The notes under the pieces are model-generated. The model had not been told where the DNA came from. It was given only the letters and a program-made list of their open reading frames with translations, and made no database searches. A DNA stretch of 19,645 bases from Spirochaetaceae bacterium (GTDB lineage Bacteria; Spirochaetota; Spirochaetia; DSM-2461): contig JAEINM010000020.1 of the NCBI GenBank assembly GCA_016342385.1, positions 1 through 19,645 on the forward strand, given 5' to 3'. The position numbers and the translations under genes are program-made. Positions 1 through 7,868 of the stretch are shown piece after piece; position 1 is the stretch's first letter; the number at the start of each line of letters is the position of its first letter.

Positions 1-255
1 ATCCAGTCTCCCGTATTTGTCGATTATGTAATGGCATAGAGAGTTCATTTCCTGCTCGTCTGTAACCGATCCTTTTAAAGCTTCTATTGTTCCATTGTTC
101 TTTCGTATTTCATTGACTGTTTTGCCAGCAGCAACCTCATCATGGGAATAATTAAAAATGACAGTCATACCGGCCTGAGCAAGAGTCGAGCAGATAGCTT
201 TTCCAATTCCCCTGGAACCGCCAGTAACCCAGACAATAAGAGGTTTCTGATTCAT
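1..255 (-). CDS. FabG-like short-chain dehydrogenase/reductase, partial (C-terminus beyond left edge)
   Basis: Only the first 85 residues are inside the window; the frame is open to base 1. The N-terminus carries the SDR dinucleotide-binding motif TGGSRGIG at residues 11-18 after a hydrophobic beta strand. The segment ending YGRLD at residue 85 sits where classical SDRs read 'GRLDILVNNAG'. The family reduces 3-ketoacyl-ACP or similar carbonyls with NAD(P)H. The catalytic Ser-Tyr-Lys residues would lie outside the window, so activity cannot be judged. The ATG (255-253) overlaps the stop of the FAD oxidoreductase gene by four bases (ATGA), implying translational coupling in the same operon. It resembles the second SDR at 3017-3772, so the cluster has two reductases, perhaps for different steps or chain lengths. 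Confidence 0.85.
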   Translation of the reverse strand, partial: MNQKPLIVWVTGGSRGIGKAICSTLAQAGMTVIFNYSHDEVAAGKTVNEIRKNNGTIEALKGSVTDEQEMNSLCHYIIDKYGRLD

Positions 256-1784
256 TTCCGCAACCTTTCCATTCGATGATTTACATCCGCTGATATACGA
301 TACCCTGTTTTTCCCGATATTTCAAAGGCCACCTCTCGCCCGGAGGTGAGAACTGAAGGAACACTGAATCCATCTTCAGTCCATCCTCCGACCAGGTGCA
401 GTTTATCAATTTCTAAAGTCGAACCCTTGTGATTTAATGTTGTGTGTTCAATGGTTTGTGGAGTTATCAGGTCTTTAACGACAATGTGTTTTGAGAGACC
501 GGGAAAGATCTCATCAGCTCTATCAAGAATTCTTTTTGTAATCACTTCCTTAAACTTGTAGTAATCTGCACCCTTTGTATTTTCTGCCTTCAATCCATCA
601 AAATTATAAGCACCGGAAGCATGAGAAGAATTTTCTATATCATAGGGAACCAGTACTGAAAGTACACCTACAGAATGGCCTGGAGGGGCTAATGTTTTAT
701 CATTAACAGAGGGGAAAACAGCCCATAACCAGAAGTCATCTCCGAGAACTCCGGCATTTATAGTCTTTAAACATTTCAAGACTTCATTTTGCGGATAATA
801 AACAGTGAGGTCACCCTTCAAGCCGTATACTTTCTCTACATCAATATCAATACCGACATTCAAAATATAATAGGAAAGAGAAGGAGCAAATCTTTTCCAG
901 GTTTTCAATTCATTTTTCATTTTTGATGTAAGCTTTTCAATACCAATCAGTTTTTCATAGGTCAAGATCCCATCTGCATTGGAAATAACAGCTGTACCTG
1001 CTTCAATTTTTCTGCCGTCATCGAGAAGTACACCCTTTGCTTCATTCCCTTCTGTCAGAATCTTAACCACTAGAGAGTTTGTCTGAAATTCAGCACCATA
1101 TTTTTCCGAAGCATAGACAAAAGCATCCACTAATGGTTGGGATCCACCCACAGGTTGATATCCATCATATAAATATTTTGTCAAATACAGATGATGCGCC
1201 GGATATGACCAGCTATAATCATAGAGATAGCTGTCATGATACCCGTAGAGTAAACTCTTTGCCAGAGGATCGCGGACTTTACTGTCTACAGCTTCTTCCA
1301 GTGTTTTGCGCCAAAGATCTTTATATTTCAACATCCTCAGTTTGGCTGCCAAATCACTGGGATTGTTGACCCAGTCTACAAACCCTGCCTGGGATTCAAT
1401 TAATTCATCATAATAGCTTTGTATATTATCACTTTCTCCAGGAATGATTTTTTTCATCTGGTCGGCCATCTCGGGGATGCTTGTAGCCATAAATTCGCAT
1501 GTATCACCAATAATAATTCTATCATTTCTTCTTGAAGGGACTACATCCAGTGAGATACCGAATTCAGTTTTTAACAACTCATCGATCTGTTCCCAGAACC
1601 AGACGGAATGAACTGCTGTATCAAAAATATAATCATTGATTTTATAAGATTGTCCAAATCCACCGAGTTTGTGATATTGTTCCAGAACCAAAACTGAATA
1701 GCCCTCTTTAGATAGAGTTGCTGCTGCTGCCAGACCTCCTAACCCCGATCCAATTATAATGATATCATAAGTATCTTCAGACAC
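252..1784 (-). CDS. CrtI/CrtISO-like FAD-dependent desaturase or isomerase
   Basis: A 510-residue flavoprotein of the phytoene desaturase/carotenoid isomerase superfamily. The N-terminal Rossmann motif GSGLGG (12-17) is followed by the acidic end of beta-2 in VLVLEQ (Glu35). The C-terminal FAD-binding segment is at about 462-491 (VGGWTEDGF ... SGREVAFE). Full length is normal for the family. Relatives desaturate, saturate or isomerise conjugated chains such as carotenoids and retinoids, and homologues occur in clusters proposed for ladderane lipids. The start is GTG (1784-1782), chosen because AAGGAG lies 6 bases upstream; it shares one base with the TAG stop of the ketosynthase gene. From its neighbours it probably acts on an acyl or polyene chain made by the adjacent ketosynthase, though no carotenoid synthase (crtB/crtE) is present. 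The substrate is an inference. Confidence 0.88.
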   Translation of the reverse strand: MSEDTYDIIIIGSGLGGLAAAATLSKEGYSVLVLEQYHKLGGFGQSYKINDYIFDTAVHSVWFWEQIDELLKTEFGISLDVVPSRRNDRIIIGDTCEFMATSIPEMADQMKKIIPGESDNIQSYYDELIESQAGFVDWVNNPSDLAAKLRMLKYKDLWRKTLEEAVDSKVRDPLAKSLLYGYHDSYLYDYSWSYPAHHLYLTKYLYDGYQPVGGSQPLVDAFVYASEKYGAEFQTNSLVVKILTEGNEAKGVLLDDGRKIEAGTAVISNADGILTYEKLIGIEKLTSKMKNELKTWKRFAPSLSYYILNVGIDIDVEKVYGLKGDLTVYYPQNEVLKCLKTINAGVLGDDFWLWAVFPSVNDKTLAPPGHSVGVLSVLVPYDIENSSHASGAYNFDGLKAENTKGADYYKFKEVITKRILDRADEIFPGLSKHIVVKDLITPQTIEHTTLNHKGSTLEIDKLHLVGGWTEDGFSVPSVLTSGREVAFEISGKTGYRISADVNHRMERLRK

Positions 1785-3004
1785 TATTTACTCCTTGTTT
1801 CCATAAATCTGGAGAGTAGTACCGAACAGCAATTCCCCCCGAAACCGAATGAGTTTGAAAGGGCAAAATCAATTTCACATTCTTTTCCTCTATTCGGTAC
1901 AAAATCATATTTTTCATACCCGGACATGGGTTTCTCAAAATTGATAGTAGGAGAAACAAATCCCTTATGTATATTGAGTACTGTCGATACAAACTCAATA
2001 CCTCCTGCAGCTCCTAATGTATGACCGAGGGCTGCTTTTATTGAACTGATTTTTATATTCTCCCCATGTTCTCCGAAAACAGTTCTAATGGCATTCATTT
2101 CCATAGGATCATTGAATTTAGTACCGGTTCCATGAGCATTGATATACTGAATATTGTTTTTTTCTATACCTGCTTCATTGATGGCCATCAGCATGCTTCT
2201 GACGGCGCCCCCTCCCAAAGGATCGGGTTTCGTTTCATGAAAGGCATCATTTGAAAGTCCATAGCCTCTGACCTCTGCTAAAATATCAGCTTTTCTTGAA
2301 ATTGCTGATTCATAGGTTTCCAATATAGCAATACCACACCCCTCACCAAGCATTAGGCCGGGACGTTCTATATTAAAAGGTTGTGTAATATCTTTAGACA
2401 GATTCATCATACAATTAAAACCACTGAAACTGAGAATATTTAAAATATCGACTCCACCGGCAATGACAATATCACTGCGGTTTGACTGAAGCAATTCATA
2501 AGCGTAACCAATGGCACTTGAACCAGAGGCACAAGCCGTATCGATACAGACGACAGGTCCCGAGAGATCATATTTGGCTGCAACAGTAGCGGCCGGTTTC
2601 CCATGGGGAACATTATCAATCATATTGAGAGATGGTCTTTTCCCGTTCACACGAGCCTTAATATACTCTTCCACTTCTTCTGCGCATCCTAAAGAAGTGG
2701 CAATGCTTACACCGATTCTAGACAAGTCCATCTCATCAATATTCAAAGCACTCTGCCTAAGAGCCTGCTCGACCGCATTAAAAGTAAAGGCCAGGCAGCG
2801 ATCATCGACTCCCTCGGGATATTCAAATTCTGAGACTTCTCCTGCATGATCATTCCTGAGACCTTCAGTCTTAAATCTGGTTATTTTTTTTATTCCACTT
2901 TTCCCGGTACGCAGGTTCTCTTCAAACGCTTCAATTGAGTTACCCAATGCTGAAACGACCCCAAGTCCTGTGACCACAACCCGTTTATTTTTCATATTGT
3001 CCAT
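1784..3004 (-). CDS. FabF-like beta-ketoacyl-ACP synthase with intact active site
   Basis: A 406-residue thiolase-fold ketosynthase of FabF (KAS II)/type II PKS KS-alpha size. The nucleophile Cys158 lies in DTACASGSS, His291 in NAHGTGT, Lys323 in SSIKAALGH and His328 in GHTLGAAGG. The Gly-rich C-terminal SNSFGFGGN motif (383-391) is also present. It should perform decarboxylative condensation of malonyl-ACP with an acyl primer. It lies two genes downstream of a catalytically dead KS-like protein (3769-4770), the arrangement of a KS/chain-length-factor pair. The first ATG (3004-3002) is only 2 bases from AAGGA, whereas Met4 (2995) is 11 bases away, so the exact start is uncertain by three residues. 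The gene begins 12 bases after the SDR stop. No ACP or acyltransferase is visible, so carrier and chain length are unknown. Confidence 0.93.
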   Translation of the reverse strand: MDNMKNKRVVVTGLGVVSALGNSIEAFEENLRTGKSGIKKITRFKTEGLRNDHAGEVSEFEYPEGVDDRCLAFTFNAVEQALRQSALNIDEMDLSRIGVSIATSLGCAEEVEEYIKARVNGKRPSLNMIDNVPHGKPAATVAAKYDLSGPVVCIDTACASGSSAIGYAYELLQSNRSDIVIAGGVDILNILSFSGFNCMMNLSKDITQPFNIERPGLMLGEGCGIAILETYESAISRKADILAEVRGYGLSNDAFHETKPDPLGGGAVRSMLMAINEAGIEKNNIQYINAHGTGTKFNDPMEMNAIRTVFGEHGENIKISSIKAALGHTLGAAGGIEFVSTVLNIHKGFVSPTINFEKPMSGYEKYDFVPNRGKECEIDFALSNSFGFGGNCCSVLLSRFMETRSK

Positions 3005-3016
3005 AGTCCTTTTTCA

Positions 3017-3772
3017 CTAATATTGAAAACTTACGCTTCCCCCATCTACAAGAATGGTTTGCCCATTAATATAAGAAGCCTTATCAGAAATTAAAAATGA
3101 AACAGCATTGGCAATATCTTCCGGATACCCGGCGGTTCCTGCTGTTGTTCCTTTTAAAATGTCATTTTTTATATTTTCACTTAACCTGCAGATCATATCT
3201 GTTTCTATTAATCCTGGAGCAACAGCATTGACCCGGATGCCCATACGCATCGTTTCTCTAGACAATGATCGTGTAAAACCTATGATTCCACCTTTTGTTG
3301 CAGAATAGACTGCCTGAGCCGGACCAATGCTTTTATACCCGGAAAATGAGCTGATATTGATAATGAAACCATTTTTATTTTTTGACAGATAAGGCAATGA
3401 TAATTTTGAATACATATACAGGTTTTTCAGATTGACTGTAAGCATTTCACTATAGTCGGAATATCTCATACCTATAAAAGGGCCTACTGTTAGTTTGCCG
3501 GCATTGTTGACTAAAATATCGAGTCTTCCCAATTTCTTGATAATGTCTTTCATAATATCAGAAATTATTTCATATTTATCTTCTTTGACCTGAAAACTAT
3601 GGCATTCAACTCCAAGGGACCTGATTTCCTCTACTAGATTCTGGGCTTCATTTTTACTCTTTTTGTAGGTAAAAACAATATTGAAACCATTTTGAGCAAA
3701 ATTCAGGCATATAGCTTTACCGATACCTCTGGTACCTCCGGTAACAAGGGCCACTTTTATTGAATCGCTCAA
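3017..3772 (-). CDS. FabG-like 3-ketoacyl-ACP reductase (SDR family)
   Basis: A complete classical SDR of 251 residues. It has the nucleotide-binding TGGTRGIG (11-18), NNAG (89-92), Asn114, Ser142 in NISS and the YSATK catalytic motif (Tyr156, Lys160). The C-terminal DVDGG-like segment (LVDGGSVSF) is typical of FabG. It presumably reduces 3-ketoacyl intermediates made by the adjacent ketosynthase, using NADPH. The start is TTG (3772-3770), supported by AGGGAG 7 bases upstream. It overlaps the TGA of the KS-like gene by four bases (TTGA), which implies coupled translation. The Ser-to-Tyr spacing is one residue longer than in E. coli FabG, a small variation in the substrate loop. Substrate specificity within the SDR family cannot be set from sequence alone. 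Confidence 0.92.
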   Translation of the reverse strand: MSDSIKVALVTGGTRGIGKAICLNFAQNGFNIVFTYKKSKNEAQNLVEEIRSLGVECHSFQVKEDKYEIISDIMKDIIKKLGRLDILVNNAGKLTVGPFIGMRYSDYSEMLTVNLKNLYMYSKLSLPYLSKNKNGFIINISSFSGYKSIGPAQAVYSATKGGIIGFTRSLSRETMRMGIRVNAVAPGLIETDMICRLSENIKNDILKGTTAGTAGYPEDIANAVSFLISDKASYINGQTILVDGGSVSFQY

Positions 3773-4770
3773 TGATCAACTCCCTGAAAGATATGCATAT
3801 TAAAATTCCCACCGTAGAGCATGGAAAACCCCAATATGAACTCTTTCTTATTATTCATTATTGAATGAAGAGCTTTTATAGAATTCAACACGGTTTGTGC
3901 TCCCAGAGAGGACGAAATCCCCTGGAAAGATTCTTCCATTTTATGAATAATACCGTTATTGTGGAGGATTTTTTGTAGAGAAGAATGTATTTTCTCATCA
4001 TTGTCACCAGTATCAAAAATATTCAACACTTTAGTGACCTGCTTGTTGTTCTTTCCAAGATTTTCCAGTAAACGGGCAACCGATTTGGTTCCCAGATTTT
4101 CTAATTTTTCAAGATTCCGGCAATGCAGGGTTTCATAATTGCAAAATTCCCCTAAAATTGTTGCACCACGCTTTAAAGCTGTTTCTTTTCGCTCCATAAC
4201 GATTGCTGCAGAACCTGAAAAAGAATCGCGAAATTTATCTTCCTCCGTTTCCTTATAAAACAGATCATTTACCGTATCGACACCACCAGTGATTATGATA
4301 TCGGCTTTATTCTGTTTTAAAATCTCATAGGAATACTGCAGTGGGCAGCAGCCAGTCAGCATAGTACTGACTCCTTTAGCTTCTAATAAACGGGCGACTA
4401 TTCCTACAGCAGCATTCGTCACCGTATAGGGAAAAAGGAGAGGAGAAGCCTGTAAGGGATTCTTTTCGATAACGGGATTCATGTATTTATCAATGGTTAC
4501 CATAGGTCCCCATACAGTTGAGAAAATAGTCCCCAGGCGACTACTATCGATAGTATTCAAATGGGGAAGAGATGACAGTTGTGCCAGTTTTGCAGCTAGC
4601 AGGGCGTGTTTAGAGAAGTTATCCATTCTTCTAAATTGATTGAGGTCCCAGAATTCTCCTAATTTATCATCGACATGACCAACATACATATTGTCATGAA
4701 GGCTATCAGAGATAAAACTTGAATCACTGCACGAGATTCCATATCCTGTAATAACAACTGAATTATCCAT
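3769..4770 (-). CDS. Degenerate ketosynthase-fold protein lacking catalytic residues (chain-length-factor-like)
   Basis: A 333-residue protein that aligns by eye along the KS fold with its neighbour at 1784-3004 but is about 70 residues shorter. The N-terminal VVITGYGISC, the central YEILKQNKADIIITGGVDTVND and the C-terminal LGFSMLYGGN correspond to KS landmarks. The active-site Cys position is occupied by Met137 in STMLTG; two cysteines (141-142) follow but are out of register. The first His is Phe252 (NIFDTGDND against NAHGTGT), and the second His falls in a Ser run near 286-288. It therefore cannot condense acyl chains in the usual way. A structural or chain-length-factor partner of the intact KS is the likely role. 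ATG (4770-4768) has AAGGA 7 bases upstream and overlaps the deacetylase gene by eight bases. Alternatively it could be a diverged thiolase-fold scaffold. Confidence 0.8.
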   Translation of the reverse strand: MDNSVVITGYGISCSDSSFISDSLHDNMYVGHVDDKLGEFWDLNQFRRMDNFSKHALLAAKLAQLSSLPHLNTIDSSRLGTIFSTVWGPMVTIDKYMNPVIEKNPLQASPLLFPYTVTNAAVGIVARLLEAKGVSTMLTGCCPLQYSYEILKQNKADIIITGGVDTVNDLFYKETEEDKFRDSFSGSAAIVMERKETALKRGATILGEFCNYETLHCRNLEKLENLGTKSVARLLENLGKNNKQVTKVLNIFDTGDNDEKIHSSLQKILHNNGIIHKMEESFQGISSSLGAQTVLNSIKALHSIMNNKKEFILGFSMLYGGNFNMHIFQGVDH

Positions 4771-5485
4771 TTATTATTCCTTGTTTGTTTTTTTCCAGAA
4801 AAAAATTATTATACAATGTCAGATACTCCCCGGTACTCATATAATAGAATGCTTCAGCGTACTCCATTCCGGGAAATGGTATAAAACAAGCTCTAAAACT
4901 ATTTAAATGTAAAACCATTTTATCATATTTAAGTACTTTGAACTGGCTTTCATGGCATCTTAAAGCTTCAATCTTTAAATCCATCAATCTGGTAATATTA
5001 ACTATTCGATTAGGCGTGAAAGGTGTACAAACCTCATAAGCGTAAATAGAGCATTGTTTCCCCAACTGTAAATACTGACTGAACAAGATAGTGGTCCGCT
5101 GATGATCCTCATGGATATCGTCAAAGAACGGTAAATAAACAGTAGTTGGTTCAATGGATAATAATATCCCGATAAACCGGTCGGAATAATCACTCCATTC
5201 ATTAGGAGAGCTATCTTCAATATCCAAATGATAATACTCTTTAACACCCAGTAGAGCATTAGAATTTTTAAGCTCTTTTTTTCTAATAGAAGTCAATTCA
5301 AAATTCCGTTTCATATCGGACGTACCTCTACTTCCATCTGTCATATATATGATATGAAGTTGATCCCCCTGTGAAAGATGTTTCTGGATGACACCGCCAC
5401 ATCCCATAATTTCATCATCAGGATGAGGTGCCAGAATGACTACGTTCGAACCTTCCGGTTTAATTATTAATTTAGGCCAATCCAT
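4763..5485 (-). CDS. PIG-L/LmbE-family zinc-dependent N-deacetylase
   Basis: A 240-residue protein of the PIG-L/LmbE/MshB fold. The hallmark APHPDDE is at residues 20-26: His21 and Asp24 as zinc ligands and Asp23 as the likely base. The second motif IHEDHQRT carries His128, the third ligand position. Family members remove acetyl groups from N-acetylglucosaminyl lipids, thiols or natural-product sugars. The frame is open further upstream, but those residues are basic, lie across the end of the preceding gene and are not family-like. ATG at 5485-5483 (M D W P K L) begins 16 bases after the preceding stop, with AAGGA 11 bases upstream, a somewhat long spacing. Next to a glycosyltransferase, a role in deacetylating an attached N-acetyl sugar is a reasonable inference. 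Confidence 0.88.
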   Translation of the reverse strand: MDWPKLIIKPEGSNVVILAPHPDDEIMGCGGVIQKHLSQGDQLHIIYMTDGSRGTSDMKRNFELTSIRKKELKNSNALLGVKEYYHLDIEDSSPNEWSDYSDRFIGILLSIEPTTVYLPFFDDIHEDHQRTTILFSQYLQLGKQCSIYAYEVCTPFTPNRIVNITRLMDLKIEALRCHESQFKVLKYDKMVLHLNSFRACFIPFPGMEYAEAFYYMSTGEYLTLYNNFFLEKNKQGIING

Positions 5486-5501
5486 TTTAAATATTATCCT
5501 T

Positions 5502-7457
5502 CTATGACTGAAACATATACGTTTTATGCAGATCACAGCATTTGTAGCAAATACTGAATAAATCTCTGTCTAAATGACTTCGAAACTCGGTATACTTAGT
5601 ATTATTCCAGATTTCATCAAAAGTATTATGTGCAATATTTCCCGTGGTGTAATTGGGAAAAATGGAGCAGGGAACCACATCTCCATTTGGTTCTACCCAA
5701 AGTGAAGAGTGAATATTTTCACATTTTTTTTGGGTCAGTTTCTTGGGATTGGAAAAATAGAGTCTTATCTTTTCAGGACTGTCCAATACATAGGGAAAGA
5801 ATCTGACTGTCCGATTATTTTTCTTTCGCACAGACTCTACGTTGTCAATTAACATTTCCATATCGATATTTCCCGGAGTATCAGGGAAAAAATCAACATC
5901 ATCCGGGATTCTATTAAAGAGCTGACTAAATTGGCTTTTATAGCATTTCTTTTCTTCTGGAGTATAAAAAATCAGGAACTGAAATTCCAAATAATCGGCG
6001 CCCAGTTTTTCCTTTAATTCGACCATTTTATCCATGTACAAATAATTTTTTTCAGTTACTACAGAATTTATAACAATGATTGGTTTTCTTCTTCGTTCCG
6101 CTATCAACATTTCAATACCAGTGATGACCTTTTGAAAGAGGCCCTTCCCCCCACGAATACTATCATGAACATCTTCCGGTCCATCGATGGAAATGATAAG
6201 CATATCCAATTGTGAAGAAATTATATTGTCGATATTATCCTTTATGAGAAGCCCATTTGTATTGACAATTGAGAACATTTTTTTTGTTTTGATCATTTTT
6301 ACAATTCCCCAGAAATCAGGATGAAGAAATGGTTCCCCCCCCCATAGATAGACAGGAGGAGAGCCATGTTTTTTTAATTCTCCCAGAGTTTTTTCAATTG
6401 TCTTTTTTTCAAGTTGGGTAATATTTTTCCGATCAGTCTGCCAGCACATTTCACATTTTAAATTGCACTGATTCGTAATATTGAATCCTGCCATCTGGTT
6501 CGGATAGGTTTTGCTTTTTTTCTGCTTATTTTTAAGATCTTCCGTCTTTGATTTTATATTGATATAGTTAAAGGGAGAGAAAAAAAGCAATTCATCTTTG
6601 TTTTGCACCTGAAAAGAGGTTTCTTTAACACGACTGTCAAACTCTTCCAGACTTATCCCACCACTGGTAAACTTAACGTAATTCTCAATATCCTTATTTC
6701 CTGAATATTTTGATTTAATATATTTTAAATTCCTGGAGGTACTCAGCAGCATTTTATCGCGGTCTTTTATTGTATCAAGATGGTAATTATATAATTCTTT
6801 TATATGCAAAAAGGGTATCTTCTTTTTATAAATACGATATCCCAATTCAATGTCCTCAGGTCCCCATTTATAGAAGTTTTCATCAAAAAAACCGGTTTTA
6901 TCTAAAATACTGCGCTTTAATGATGAATTGCCTGTAGTAAAACACACCCAGGCAACATCCCACAATTGCTTCTCAATAACTCTTTCTATAATGTCTAAAT
7001 AAAAATCATGTTGAATATAATGGCTTAATTTCTCAATCGTCTTCTCTAAGTTCTCCCTTATATCAGCCTCAACAATAGAAACATCTGCGTACTGGATTTT
7101 GTGAACTCGACCTATAATGACCTTTTCCTGGTTATTCCCATGTGCTTCCAGATGACCATCCAAAAAAAAGGGAGGACAGATTAAGTCATCATCAATAAAT
7201 AAAATGACATCACCTTTCGACTTTTTTAGTGCCGCATTTCTCGCTATCGCCTGCCCTTGATTCTCTTGACGGATAGTCACCAGATTTAAAGATGTTTCAT
7301 AGGAAGAGAGAAAATCAGCAGTCGAGTCTGTTGACCCGTCATCAGTCACTACAACTTCGAAAAGCGCTTTATCAAGATTTTGCTTTTCGAGAGATATGAG
7401 CGTTAATTTTAAATGGTCCACTCTATTGTAAGTGGGAATAATTACTGATAGTTTAAT
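5502..7457 (-). CDS. Fused GT2 glycosyltransferase and radical SAM/SPASM enzyme, probable ATT start
   Basis: A two-domain protein of 651 residues if begun at ATT (7457-7455). Residues 1-270 form a GT-A family 2 glycosyltransferase: VIIPTYNR (5-12), TDDGSTDS, the metal-binding FIDDD (Asp89-91) and WGPEDIELG (Glu201-Asp202) before the helix. After a Lys-rich linker (about 270-315), a radical SAM domain begins with CNLKCEMC (Cys331, 335, 338), followed by WGGEPFLHP and SIDGPEDVHD. A SPASM-like C-terminus has Cys579, 597, 637, 640 and 641 for auxiliary clusters. The first conventional start, GTG 7421, would remove the essential first strand. AAGGGAG ends 7 bases before the ATT, and the next in-frame codon upstream of the SD is the previous gene's stop. 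The glycosyl donor, acceptor and radical SAM substrate are unknown. A G9 run encodes the WGG motif. Confidence 0.88.
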   Translation of the reverse strand: MKLSVIIPTYNRVDHLKLTLISLEKQNLDKALFEVVVTDDGSTDSTADFLSSYETSLNLVTIRQENQGQAIARNAALKKSKGDVILFIDDDLICPPFFLDGHLEAHGNNQEKVIIGRVHKIQYADVSIVEADIRENLEKTIEKLSHYIQHDFYLDIIERVIEKQLWDVAWVCFTTGNSSLKRSILDKTGFFDENFYKWGPEDIELGYRIYKKKIPFLHIKELYNYHLDTIKDRDKMLLSTSRNLKYIKSKYSGNKDIENYVKFTSGGISLEEFDSRVKETSFQVQNKDELLFFSPFNYINIKSKTEDLKNKQKKSKTYPNQMAGFNITNQCNLKCEMCWQTDRKNITQLEKKTIEKTLGELKKHGSPPVYLWGGEPFLHPDFWGIVKMIKTKKMFSIVNTNGLLIKDNIDNIISSQLDMLIISIDGPEDVHDSIRGGKGLFQKVITGIEMLIAERRRKPIIVINSVVTEKNYLYMDKMVELKEKLGADYLEFQFLIFYTPEEKKCYKSQFSQLFNRIPDDVDFFPDTPGNIDMEMLIDNVESVRKKNNRTVRFFPYVLDSPEKIRLYFSNPKKLTQKKCENIHSSLWVEPNGDVVPCSIFPNYTTGNIAHNTFDEIWNNTKYTEFRSHLDRDLFSICYKCCDLHKTYMFQS

Positions 7458-7469
7458 TTTTCTACTCCC

Positions 7470-7868
7470 TTAAATCATTGTATGCTGAAGAATACAACCA
7501 CTTATTTTTTGTTCATTTAAATAGACTCCTGCCTCTGTCTGAAAATGATTATTAAAAGAAAAATCCAGTTTGCACTTTATTTTTAAACTGGCCACATAAT
7601 CCAAAGGCGGTTCAAATATAAAATTATTTATTTTTGATAAAACAATTTTCGCACAGTATTCCTTCTTTATTTCCCGGATAAGGATTTCAGACATTTGCCC
7701 CATCAGTTCTAGAATCCAGAAAATACTCAGGGGATATTGACCGGAAAAGTTATTATCTGACAGACTGATATTCTTAATCCCTTCAATTTTATCACTGGAA
7801 ATCATTGCGATTCTATCGATCATTAAAAATGGGAATCTCTGTTTTAAATAATATTCTATTTTCTTCAC
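7470..7868 (-). CDS. FabZ/FabA-like hotdog-fold protein with catalytic His replaced by Gln
   Basis: A 132-residue protein resembling FabZ: RFPFLMIDRI (11-20, compare RYPFLLVDR), KNISLSDNNFSGQYP (32-46) and LELMGQM (53-59). FabZ dehydratases use His in GHFP and Glu in LEAMAQ. Here the His position is Gln44 (GQYP), while Glu54 is kept, and the usual GxPxxPG loop between them is shortened to about LSIFW. Classical 3-hydroxyacyl-ACP dehydration is therefore doubtful. It may bind acyl chains, isomerise them or partner another hotdog protein. GTG (7868-7866) was chosen over the upstream ATG at 7916: GGAG lies 7 bases before it, it forms a GTGA overlap with the preceding stop, and it gives a FabZ-like N-terminus. 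The upstream ATG would force a 52-base overlap. Confidence 0.75.
   Translation of the reverse strand: MKKIEYYLKQRFPFLMIDRIAMISSDKIEGIKNISLSDNNFSGQYPLSIFWILELMGQMSEILIREIKKEYCAKIVLSKINNFIFEPPLDYVASLKIKCKLDFSFNNHFQTEAGVYLNEQKISGCILQHTMI

Noticed and set aside
1079..1369. Plus-strand open frame of 96 codons
   Set aside because: It lies fully inside the FAD enzyme gene, has no recognisable motif, and is a shadow of strong minus-strand coding.
1777..1998. Minus-strand open frame of 73 codons overlapping the ketosynthase 3' end
   Set aside because: It overlaps the conserved ketosynthase C-terminus in another frame and its composition is that of a frame shadow.
2511..2849. Plus-strand open frame of 112 codons
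   Set aside because: It is antisense to the ketosynthase active-site region and shows no domain pattern.
5486..5536. Longer N-terminus for the PIG-L deacetylase
   Set aside because: The extra residues overlap the end of the preceding gene and are basic and non-conserved. The core starts right after the ATG at 5485.
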